A stretch of 10,700 bases of DNA, taken from NCBI GenBank assembly GCA_900754475.1, contig CAAECY010000068.1:1-10700 (forward strand), read 5' to 3'. A program made the translations under genes and the position numbers. The DNA comes from an uncultured Sutterella sp. GTDB taxonomy: Bacteria > Pseudomonadota > Gammaproteobacteria > Burkholderiales > Burkholderiaceae_F. Shown one piece after another: positions 1 to 5,886 of the stretch. Under the pieces are notes generated by a model. It was not told the origin of the DNA and did not search any database. It saw nothing but the letters and a program-made list of their open reading frames with translations. Each line of letters starts with the position of its first letter. Position 1 is the first letter of the stretch.

Positions 1-24
1 AGTTTTTCAGTCTTCGTACTCATA

Positions 25-38
25 GGTACAATTGTACC
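25..38. repeat. Perfect 14-bp palindrome beside a gene truncation
   Basis: The sequence GGTACAATTGTACC equals its own reverse complement. It lies in about 80 AT-rich bases that look unlike the GC-rich coding DNA starting near position 80. Shorter flanking arms, TTCGT at 13-17 and ACGAA at 48-52, are also inverted but not exactly symmetrical. Such a site could be a recombinase or integrase core, an operator, or the edge of a mobile element. The sequence alone does not decide which. Confidence 0.5.
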
Positions 39-79
39 ACAATTTCGACGAAATGTCACTAAAATCTAAGCCGCGTTAA

Positions 80-991
80 TATCAGTTCCCGAAGGAAGAT
101 TCGGGCGTGCTGCAGACCTACGGCGCCCGCAAGGGCGTGATCATGGCGACGGGCGGCTTCTCGCGCAACCTCTGGTTCCGCCGTCAGCAGGATCCGAGCC
201 TCGACGAACGTCTCGATTCGACGAACCACCCCGGTGCGACGGGCGAAGGCCTTTTGAAGATGTTCGCGATCGGGGGCGCCCCGGTGCAGGTCGACCAGAT
301 CCAGCTCGGTCCCTGGTGCTCGCCCGACGAACGCGGCTTCGGTCTCGTGTCGCAGTTCAACACGATCGCCGGTTTCCCGATGGGGATTATGGTGGACGTG
401 CGTACGGGTAAGCGCTTCTGCAACGAACTCGCCGACCGCAAGGAACGTACCGACGCGATTCTCGGCCTCATGGAAAACGGCAAGCCCGTCTATCCCGTGT
501 GCTTTACGGACTCGAAGGGCGTCGAAAAGGCCCAGACCCTGAAGAACGGCCTCAAGTACGGCGTCATCAAGGCCTTTGACACGATCGAAGACCTCGCGAA
601 GGCCTACGGCATTCCGGCGGACGCCCTCGTCGAACAGGTGAAGCGCTTCAACGGCATGGTCGCCCAAAAGAACGACACGGAATTCCACCGTGCGCTCGAC
701 CTCGCGATTCAGCTCGACAAGCCCCCCTTCTACGCCTGCCGCGTCTGGCCGAAGGTGCACTACTGCATGGGCGCCGTCGGCATCACGGCGAAGGCCGAAG
801 TCTATTCGGTCGAAGGAAAGGTGATCCCGGGGCTCTATGCCGCGGGCGAAGTCACGGGCGGCACGCACGGCGCTTCGCGCCTCGGCGGCTGCGCCATTGC
901 GGACGGTCTCGTCATGGGCCGCATCGCCGCGGACAACTGCCTCAAGATGAAGCCCGTCGCGCTCAGAGCCGACGGTGCCGCGAATCCGTAA
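80..991 (+). pseudogene. 5'-truncated flavoprotein reductase (fumarate/urocanate reductase family), C-terminal part
   Basis: This is the C-terminal ~300 residues of an FAD-binding flavocytochrome c-type reductase, a family that reduces the double bond of fumarate, urocanate or aryl-acrylates in the periplasm. Numbered from the GTG at 107, visible landmarks are the FAD-site ATGGF (residues 14-18), GKRFCNELADRK (101-112, the NE..R segment of the proton path), the substrate-site KVHYCMG (216-222), and AAGEVTGG-HGASRLGG (245-261) near the end. Family members are usually 450 or more residues for this domain alone. The N-terminal GxGxxG dinucleotide-binding region, and any signal peptide or heme domain, are absent. 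The frame is open back to a TAA at 77-79. The GTG at 107 is the only candidate start, with a purine run (GAAGGAAG) ahead of it that may be fortuitous. NELADRK resembles urocanate reductases more than fumarate reductases, but I cannot fix the substrate. The fragment is probably non-functional alone, unless a rearrangement restores the 5' part. Confidence 0.75.
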
Positions 992-1025
992 TCACCACGA
1001 ACCGAATATTTCAAAGGAATCCTCC

Positions 1026-1400
1026 ATGATCCGCAACGCTTTTGCCGCTCTCGGCGCGACCGCGCTCGCTCTTACGCTCGGCGCCGTCTCGCTTTCCGCC
1101 TCGGCCGCCGCTCCGACCGTGAAGCCCTACCACAAGGCGCTCACGGACTGCGCCGCCTGCCACACGCAGGAAAACGCCGTCGCCGGCAACGCCTTCGTCG
1201 TTCCGTCGGACAAGGCCTGCCTCGCCTGCCACGGCTCCTACAAGGACCTCGCGAAAAAGACCGAGAAGCTCCCCGAGCCGAACCCGCACGCCTCGCACCA
1301 CTACGGTGAGGGGATCGCCTGCACGGCCTGCCACAAGGAGCACGAACCTTCGAAGGTGTACTGCAACGAGTGCCACGAGTTCTCCTACCAGATCAAGTAA
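1026..1400 (+). CDS. Periplasmic tetraheme cytochrome c (flavocytochrome heme subunit)
   Basis: The 124-residue protein has a signal peptide (about residues 1-28, cleaved near SASAAA) and four CXXCH heme-c motifs: CAACH 42-46, CLACH 65-69, CTACH 99-103 and CNECH 113-117. Extra histidines (36, 88, 91, 92, 106) could be distal ligands, giving bis-His hemes. Motif spacing and the C-terminal CTACHKEHE...CNECHEF block match the N-terminal heme domain of Shewanella-type flavocytochrome c fumarate reductase. Here it is a separate subunit. Its expected role is to pass electrons from a membrane quinol-oxidising cytochrome to the flavoprotein active site. The start ATG has AAAGGAA ahead of it. The gene begins 34 nt after the flavoprotein stop with no terminator between, so the two are almost certainly co-transcribed. 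Family assignment is firm; the partner flavoprotein is inferred from position. Confidence 0.9.
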   Translation: MIRNAFAALGATALALTLGAVSLSASAAAPTVKPYHKALTDCAACHTQENAVAGNAFVVPSDKACLACHGSYKDLAKKTEKLPEPNPHASHHYGEGIACTACHKEHEPSKVYCNECHEFSYQIK

Positions 1401-1425
1401 CTCGCGAGCCTCTTGACGGGTGAAC

Positions 1426-1457
1426 GGGTGAAAGGGGCGCGCAAGCGCCCCTCACCC
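1426..1457 (+). other. Long GC-rich hairpin without T-tract
   Basis: The arms GGGTG (1426-1430) and AGGGGCGC (1433-1440) pair with GCGCCCCT (1445-1452) and CACCC (1453-1457). The loop is GCAA, with a two-base bulge. It lies 26 nt after the cytochrome stop codon and has no T-run behind it. An mRNA-stabilising or processing stem is more likely than a classical terminator. Confidence 0.55.
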
Positions 1458-1459
1458 AA

Positions 1460-1492
1460 GCGGTTCGAGCCGCCCGACCGGGCTCGAACCGC
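1460..1492 (+). other. Perfect 12-bp hairpin
   Basis: GCGGTTCGAGCC (1460-1471) pairs perfectly with GGCTCGAACCGC (1481-1492) around a nine-base loop. It is the second of three consecutive stems between the cytochrome and lyase-like genes. There is no T-run directly after it. Confidence 0.55.
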
Positions 1493-1507
1493 ACCGATGC
1501 GCTTCCG

Positions 1508-1557
1508 AACGGTCCGACCGCCGTTCGCAAGCCCGAACGCGCGGACGGACCGTTTTT
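1508..1557 (+). terminator. Two-tier intrinsic terminator after the cytochrome gene
   Basis: The outer arms AACGGTCCG (1508-1516) and CGGACCGTT (1546-1554) enclose an inner stem, CGTTCG (1522-1527) with CGAACG (1534-1539). A T-run (TTTTT, 1553-1557) follows at once. It should end transcripts of the flavoprotein-cytochrome unit. It sits only 48 nt before the lyase-like start codon, and no good promoter is visible in that gap, so partial read-through or attenuation is possible. Confidence 0.6.
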
Positions 1558-1605
1558 CCTATTCGCTTTTGCCCCGCGCTTTCCTCTCCGAAAAAGGAAC
1601 TCATC

Positions 1606-3264
1606 ATGAACGCATTCAAGACGACGGCCTTGGCCGCCGCTCTCGCCGCCTGCACCGCTGCGGGTGCCGCCACCGTCACGCTCGACGGGACTCGCCTGAC
1701 GATCGAAGACGCCTGGGCCGTAGCAGAAGGCAAAGCCGACGTGGCGATCGCTCCCGAAGCCATGCGGCTTCTCGAAGACTCGCACAAGCTCGTGATGGCC
1801 TCGGCCGCGAAGGGCCAGGCGGTCTACGGCCTCACCGTGGGCGTCGGTCTCAACAAGGACCAGAAGCTTTTTTCCGCCGACGGGACGCTCTCTCCCGAAG
1901 TGCTCGAAGCCTCGCGCGCGTTCAATTACAACGCGCTGCGCTCCCACTCCGCGGGTGCGGGCGACATGATGCCGACGAACCTCGCGCGCCTCTCGATGGT
2001 GATTCGTTTGAACACGCTCCTCGCCGGCAAATCGGGCGCTCAGGCGCGCGTCGCGGAACTCTACCGCGACATGCTCAACAAAGGCGTCACGCCCCTCATT
2101 CCCTCGGAAGGGTCTGTGGGCGAAGCCGACATTCTGCTTGCGTCTCACGTCGGCGCCGTCATGATCGGCGAATGGAAGGCGGAAGTCGACGGCCGCGTCG
2201 TCCCGGGGAAGGAAGCGCTCTCGAAGGCGGGGATCGATCCTCTCGTCCCGGAAGGAAAGGACGCCTTGGCGATTCTCTCGAACAATTCCGTCGCCATGGC
2301 CTACGCGATCGACGCCGCCCGCAACGCGGCGCGCATCGTGCGCCTGACGCCGACGGTCTACGGCCTGTCGCTTGAGGGCTTGAACGGGAACGTCGCGCCG
2401 ATTTTGCCGCAAACGATCGGGACGCGCCCCTTCGAAGGGCTTTCCGAAACGGCCGCCGACATGCGCGACGTGTTGACAGGCTCTTACCTTTGGAAGTCGG
2501 ACGCGACGCGTCCGCTGCAGGATCCGCTCTCCTTCCGCGTGACGGTCTACGGTCTCAACGAAGCGCGCCGCGCGCTCACCGACCTGAACGCCCAGATCCT
2601 GGTGCAAATCAACAGCACCGACGACAACCCGTCGACCATTCTCAACGCGGACGAGGCGTACCGCGCCGAATCGACTCAGGTGGCGGGGTACTTTGTTGAA
2701 GGAAACGGCGTGAAGGGCGCGATCATTCCCTCGGGGAACTTCAATCCCTTGCCCGTCGCGCTCGCGCTTCAGCGCACGTCGCTCGCGATGGCTCACCTCT
2801 CGCACTACAGCGTGCAGCGTACCGTGCACCTTTCGTACGACCACTTCACGGGCCTCACGCGTTTCCTCTCCGACCCCGACAACAAGGGTCACGCGTTCGG
2901 TGCCATCCAGAAAGCGTTCATGGGTCTGCACGTCGACAACATGGCGCTCGCCCAGCCCGTGAGCCTCTACGGGATGCCCGTTGCGGGTGAAATCGAAGAC
3001 ACCTTCACGAATCTTCTCCAGGCCGCGAAGCGCCTCGGCTCGATCGACCGCAACCTCATGCAGATCTATTCGCTGGAGACGCTCCACGCCGCCCAGGCCG
3101 TCGACCTTCGCCGCAACCTGAAGGACAAAGACCTCACGCTCGGCGGAAAGACGCAGGCCTTCTACGACGCGTACCGCAAGGCGGTCCCCTACGTGAAGTC
3201 GGACCGCATCTTCACGGACGACATCCGTCGCGGCGTTGAAGTGCTCGAATCGTACGAACCGTAA
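1606..3264 (+). CDS. Exported HAL/PAL-family ammonia-lyase homologue lacking the MIO triad
   Basis: The 552-residue protein has the length and fold signature of the aromatic amino acid lyase family, plus an N-terminal export signal absent from cytosolic HutH. Conserved family positions are YG at 74-75, the substrate-site QDP..FR (305-311), NSTDDNP (336-342), SGNF (376-379) and a C-terminal acidic pair (Glu464-Asp465). The segment that in classical enzymes reads GSVGASGDLAPLAH is here GSVGEADILLASH (169-181), one residue shorter and with no Ala-Ser-Gly. The autocatalytic MIO group therefore cannot form in the known way. By eye, the usual active-site Asn after that loop aligns with Ser225 (Asn226-Asn227 follow), and the QDPYS tyrosine is Leu308. 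Export is probably by signal peptidase I near residue 21-22; LAAC at 13-16 also fits a weak lipobox. AAAAAGGAA precedes the ATG. Substrate and reaction are unknown. The neighbouring heme/flavin reductase suggests a periplasmic step feeding or paired with acrylate respiration. Confidence 0.85.
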   Translation: MNAFKTTALAAALAACTAAGAATVTLDGTRLTIEDAWAVAEGKADVAIAPEAMRLLEDSHKLVMASAAKGQAVYGLTVGVGLNKDQKLFSADGTLSPEVLEASRAFNYNALRSHSAGAGDMMPTNLARLSMVIRLNTLLAGKSGAQARVAELYRDMLNKGVTPLIPSEGSVGEADILLASHVGAVMIGEWKAEVDGRVVPGKEALSKAGIDPLVPEGKDALAILSNNSVAMAYAIDAARNAARIVRLTPTVYGLSLEGLNGNVAPILPQTIGTRPFEGLSETAADMRDVLTGSYLWKSDATRPLQDPLSFRVTVYGLNEARRALTDLNAQILVQINSTDDNPSTILNADEAYRAESTQVAGYFVEGNGVKGAIIPSGNFNPLPVALALQRTSLAMAHLSHYSVQRTVHLSYDHFTGLTRFLSDPDNKGHAFGAIQKAFMGLHVDNMALAQPVSLYGMPVAGEIEDTFTNLLQAAKRLGSIDRNLMQIYSLETLHAAQAVDLRRNLKDKDLTLGGKTQAFYDAYRKAVPYVKSDRIFTDDIRRGVEVLESYEP

Positions 3265-3286
3265 TCGATCGACTTTTCAAGCCCCA

Positions 3287-3336
3287 AAACGAAACGACCT
3301 CGACGCCCGCAAGGGGTTTCGAGGTCGTTGTCGTTT
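3287..3336. terminator. Bidirectional terminator between lyase-like and fadL-like genes
   Basis: AAACGA plus AACGACCTCGA (3287-3303) pairs with TCGAGGTCGTT plus TCGTTT (3319-3336), giving 17 bp with one bulged G. Both flanks carry short T-rich tails when read outward. Its position between convergent genes fits a shared terminator. Confidence 0.75.
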
Positions 3337-3381
3337 GAGGCTCAAACTCGGGCGAGACTCAACCCGCCCGGTCGTGCCGCT

Positions 3382-4695
3382 TTAGAAGCGGTACTGGGCC
3401 TGAACGCCGAGAAGGAAGGCGTCGAGCTTGCGGAACTTGCCGAGCTCTTCACCCGTGTGCTTGTCGTAGAGGGAGCGTTCGTGCACGCCGTGCAGGTGCG
3501 CGAAAGCGACGTCCGTCTGGAAGTCCTTCGTCCAGTTGAAGGTCGAACCGACGGCGAACCACCAGCGGTCCGCGTCCGGAATGATCGCCGTACGGGTTTC
3601 GCGTTCCTGGATGGGCGAGGTTTCGTAGGCGATACCGCCGCGCAGCGTCCAGAAGGAGTTGACGCGGACGTCGCCGCCCACGGCGTAGAGGTACGTGTCG
3701 CGCCAGTTGTTGCGGATGTAGCTCATGCCTTCGACCATCTGGCCGACCACGGCGCCGACCCCCGGGATATGGCCAAATTGGCTGCCAATGGCGTTTTCAA
3801 GGGCGGTCGTGTCGACCTTGAGCTCTTCGAAGCTCGACCAGTCGGTCCAGCGGAACGTGGCGTAGAGGCTCAGCCAGCTGTTGACGTCCCAGGCCGCGCT
3901 CATCATGGCCCAGGCGGGAGCCGAGACGACGGCGCCCGAATCGTACGTGCCGTTGAAGTTTTCAAGAGGGATCGGGCCGAACGGGGCAAGACCGTCGATC
4001 GTCAGATCGCCTTCGGCCTTGTGCTGGATCTGCGAGCGGTAGGAAAGACCGAGGCGAACGTTTTCAGTCGGCACGAAGAGGATGCCGGCGTTCCAACCCC
4101 AGGCCGTGCTCGTCGCTTCGAGCTGACCGTGCACGGCGTTGCCCGTCGGAGCCGTGCCGCCCATGCCGAGCGACGCGTCGACGTACTGCAACGAAATGCC
4201 CGCGCCGAGGCGAACCTTGTCCGTCACCTTCCAGGCGACGCTCGGGTTGAAGTCGAACACCATGATTTCGGCGTCCGTGCCGTGGTCCTTGTGGGCCCAG
4301 TTGCGGTCGTATTCGGTCGACATGCCGAAGGGAACCGTGAAGGAGAAGCCCACCCAGGTCGTGTCGTTCACCTGGTGCGAGATGTAGGCGTGCGGAACGA
4401 GTTCGGGCGCCTTGCGACCGTTTTCGCTGGTGCCGGTGTTGTCGGCGTAGTCGAGGTTAAGACCCACGCCGACGAAGCCCAACTGGGCGGCGGTGCCCGG
4501 GGTGAGCGTCATGCTCGCGGGGTTGTAGTAGACGCCCGAAACGTCGGAGCCGTCGACGCCCGCACCGGCGTAGGCGCGGCCGAGGCCGAGAGCGGACTGT
4601 TCGGTAAGCTGGAAACCGCCGGCGTTCGCAGCGGACGCGAAAAGGGACGCAACGGCAGCCGCGGCCGCAGCGATCTTGAAGGAGGTGTTCTTCAC
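3382..4695 (-). CDS. FadL-family outer-membrane transport protein
   Basis: The 437-residue protein has a clear 25-residue signal peptide (alanine-rich, ending ANA) followed by GGFQLTEQSALGLGRAYAGAG. This is the FadL/TodX N-terminal signature, whose conserved N-terminus plugs the barrel. An NPASM motif follows, as usual in the family. The C-terminus, AQYRF, ends in phenylalanine as expected for a BAM-inserted beta-barrel. Family members let hydrophobic compounds such as long-chain fatty acids or aromatics diffuse through the outer membrane; the cargo here cannot be told. The start is GTG, with AAGGAA eight bases upstream. The gene stands alone, with terminators or long intergenic DNA on both sides. 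Being next to the lyase module may be coincidental, since transcription is convergent. Confidence 0.92.
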   Translation of the reverse strand: MKNTSFKIAAAAAAVASLFASAANAGGFQLTEQSALGLGRAYAGAGVDGSDVSGVYYNPASMTLTPGTAAQLGFVGVGLNLDYADNTGTSENGRKAPELVPHAYISHQVNDTTWVGFSFTVPFGMSTEYDRNWAHKDHGTDAEIMVFDFNPSVAWKVTDKVRLGAGISLQYVDASLGMGGTAPTGNAVHGQLEATSTAWGWNAGILFVPTENVRLGLSYRSQIQHKAEGDLTIDGLAPFGPIPLENFNGTYDSGAVVSAPAWAMMSAAWDVNSWLSLYATFRWTDWSSFEELKVDTTALENAIGSQFGHIPGVGAVVGQMVEGMSYIRNNWRDTYLYAVGGDVRVNSFWTLRGGIAYETSPIQERETRTAIIPDADRWWFAVGSTFNWTKDFQTDVAFAHLHGVHERSLYDKHTGEELGKFRKLDAFLLGVQAQYRF

Positions 4696-5051
4696 GATGT
4701 CTGTTCCTTGCTTCGGACCCTTCGGGTTCTCGAAGACGGGTTCTGCTCAGTGAGCTTGTTTGTGCTTTTTTGCTTGTTTTCGGTCGGCGATCTGCCTCGG
4801 AAGGACGCTCGTCGACGTGCGGAAGGAGAGGATACCGAAGCTCGGAGGAAAGGTCTAGCGGTAAACCCTTAAGGTGAGGCGAGAAAACAACCCGGAGCGG
4901 TGCGACGGATGAGGTCGGATGAGGTGTGACTAACCCTCCGACGACCTGTGACATTTTGTCAATGCCATTGAAAAACGTGAAATTTTAAGGAGCCTCCGCA
5001 GGGCGTTCGGAACGATCCCTTCGAGGGGGATACCCAATCCGTGCTAATCCG

Positions 5052-5097
5052 AAAAAAATGGAGGCGGGGCGCGCTCTCCGGTGGCTCAAGCGCCCCG
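5052..5097 (-). terminator. Second (distal) terminator downstream of the UPF0114 gene
   Basis: CGGGGCGC (5065-5072) pairs with GCGCCCCG (5090-5097). Read on the minus strand, the stem is followed after a few bases by seven T residues (complement 5052-5058). It backs up the nearer terminator for transcripts from the UPF0114 gene and keeps them out of the porin leader. Confidence 0.45.
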
Positions 5098-5108
5098 GCC
5101 CGGTGAAG

Positions 5109-5140
5109 AAAAAGGGCCGCCCGAGCGTTCGGGTGACCCT
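5109..5140 (-). terminator. Intrinsic terminator of the UPF0114 gene
   Basis: On the minus strand a stem with core CCCGA-ACGC-TCGGG and outer GGG/CCC pairs is followed by TTTTT (complement 5109-5113). A further perfect 9-bp stem, CGAGCCCGA (5152-5160) with TCGGGCTCG (5166-5174), lies between the stop codon and this terminator. Confidence 0.6.
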
Positions 5141-5183
5141 TCGAAAGTTTGCGAGCCCGAATTCCTCGGGCTCGGCTGCGGCG

Positions 5184-5678
5184 TCAGTGTGCTTCCTTGT
5201 GCATGAGGTCGATCTTCGCCATCACGACGGCCGAGAGGACGAACGTGAGGTGGATCACGACGTACCAGAGGAGCTTCGAGTCGGGAATCGTCTGAAGTTC
5301 CATGAAAACGCGCAGGAGGTGAATCGACGAAATGGCGACGATCGACGCGGCGACCTTGTTCTTAAGCGACCCCGCATCCATCTTGCCAAGCCACTCGAGC
5401 TTCTCGGTGTGCTCCCCGATGTTGAGGGCCGAGACGAAGTTTTCGTAGCCCGAGAACATCACCATGACGATGAGACCGCCCACAAGGCCCATGTCGATCA
5501 AGGAGAGGATGCCGAGGATGAGGTCCGCTTCCGCGAGCTCCAGAACGTGCGGCAGGATATGGAAGACTTCCTGGAAAAATTTGATCGCAAGGGCGAGCAG
5601 AGCGGCCGAGAGCCCGATGTAGATCGGAGCGAGCAGCCAGCGGGCGGCGTACATGAGACGTTCGAAAAAGACTTCCAT
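5184..5678 (-). CDS. UPF0114 (YqhA) family inner-membrane protein
   Basis: The 164-residue protein has four predicted membrane segments (about 14-34, 53-73, 107-126 and 137-157). It carries the family's typical start, MEVFFERLMYAARWLLAPIY, and the conserved loop GYENFVSALNI. This is the YqhA/UPF0114 family (also named as a TIGR00645-type protein), conserved in proteobacteria, with no firmly established biochemical role that I can assert. I chose the ATG at 5676-5678 over a TTG five codons upstream because family members begin at this point. No strong ribosome-binding site is visible for either. The gene is single, divergent from ispDF, and followed by two terminators. Confidence 0.85.
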   Translation of the reverse strand: MEVFFERLMYAARWLLAPIYIGLSAALLALAIKFFQEVFHILPHVLELAEADLILGILSLIDMGLVGGLIVMVMFSGYENFVSALNIGEHTEKLEWLGKMDAGSLKNKVAASIVAISSIHLLRVFMELQTIPDSKLLWYVVIHLTFVLSAVVMAKIDLMHKEAH

Positions 5679-5886
5679 GGTCGTGAAGAGCAAGTTTGCG
5701 GTTCGGTGGCGGTTGAAAAAGCGGTCGGCGACGCGAACGTGCGGACCGTCGGCGGACGTGCCGCACGAGGGACCGTCATTTTCTCACGACGGGCGGAAAA
5801 ATTCCCGCCCGCATCGCGCTTCGATTGGCTATTCTTGCGACATCGTTCGATTTTTTTCGTCTTTTTTTTGTTCGAGGGCCGCCGTC
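5679..5886. promoter_or_regulatory. Divergent control region between the UPF0114 gene and ispDF
   Basis: The 208-nt region serves two genes facing apart. It contains a hairpin CGGGCGG (5790-5796) / CCGCCCG (5805-5811) with an A-rich loop. Just ahead of ispDF it has two long T runs, seven at 5851-5857 and eight at 5862-5869. The ribosome-binding site for ispDF is GAGGG at 5874-5878. I see no good match to a -35/-10 pair on either strand. Confidence 0.3.

Larger units (their letters stand above)
4696..5183. promoter_or_regulatory. 488-nt intergenic leader and promoter region of the fadL-like gene
   Basis: No credible gene is seen here. Read on the minus strand, the part nearest the porin is A-rich and repeats AAACAAGC twice (complement at 4754-4761 and 4772-4779), the kind of leader often bound by Hfq and small RNAs. 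A 10-bp tandem repeat CGGATGAGGT lies at 4906-4925 on the plus strand. A TTGACA hexamer (minus, 4957-4962) overlaps the inverted repeat TGACA-TTT-TGTCA (4949-4961), which looks like a -35 box with an operator. No convincing -10 sits at 16-18 bp, so the promoter is not proven. Confidence 0.35.

Noticed and set aside
1642..1653. Lipobox-like LAAC in the lyase-like protein's signal sequence
   Set aside because: The hydrophobic stretch before it is very short, and a standard signal peptidase I site lies a few residues later. A lipoprotein is possible but not the preferred reading.
1393..3087. Minus-strand open frame of 564 codons
   Set aside because: It is antisense to the lyase-like gene, of shadow composition (Arg/Val/His-rich), with no domain resemblance.
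3328..4872. Long plus-strand open frame of 514 codons
   Set aside because: It lies antisense to the clearly recognisable FadL-family gene, has no family motifs, and is rich in Arg, Val and Asp as expected of a shadow of GC-rich coding DNA.
4906..4925. Tandem 10-bp repeat CGGATGAGGT
   Set aside because: Only two copies in intergenic DNA with no further sign of a minisatellite or operator array; too little to call a functional feature.
5679..5693. TTG start five codons upstream for the UPF0114 protein
   Set aside because: Family members begin at the following Met (ME-FFE-MYA-RW), and no ribosome-binding site supports the TTG.
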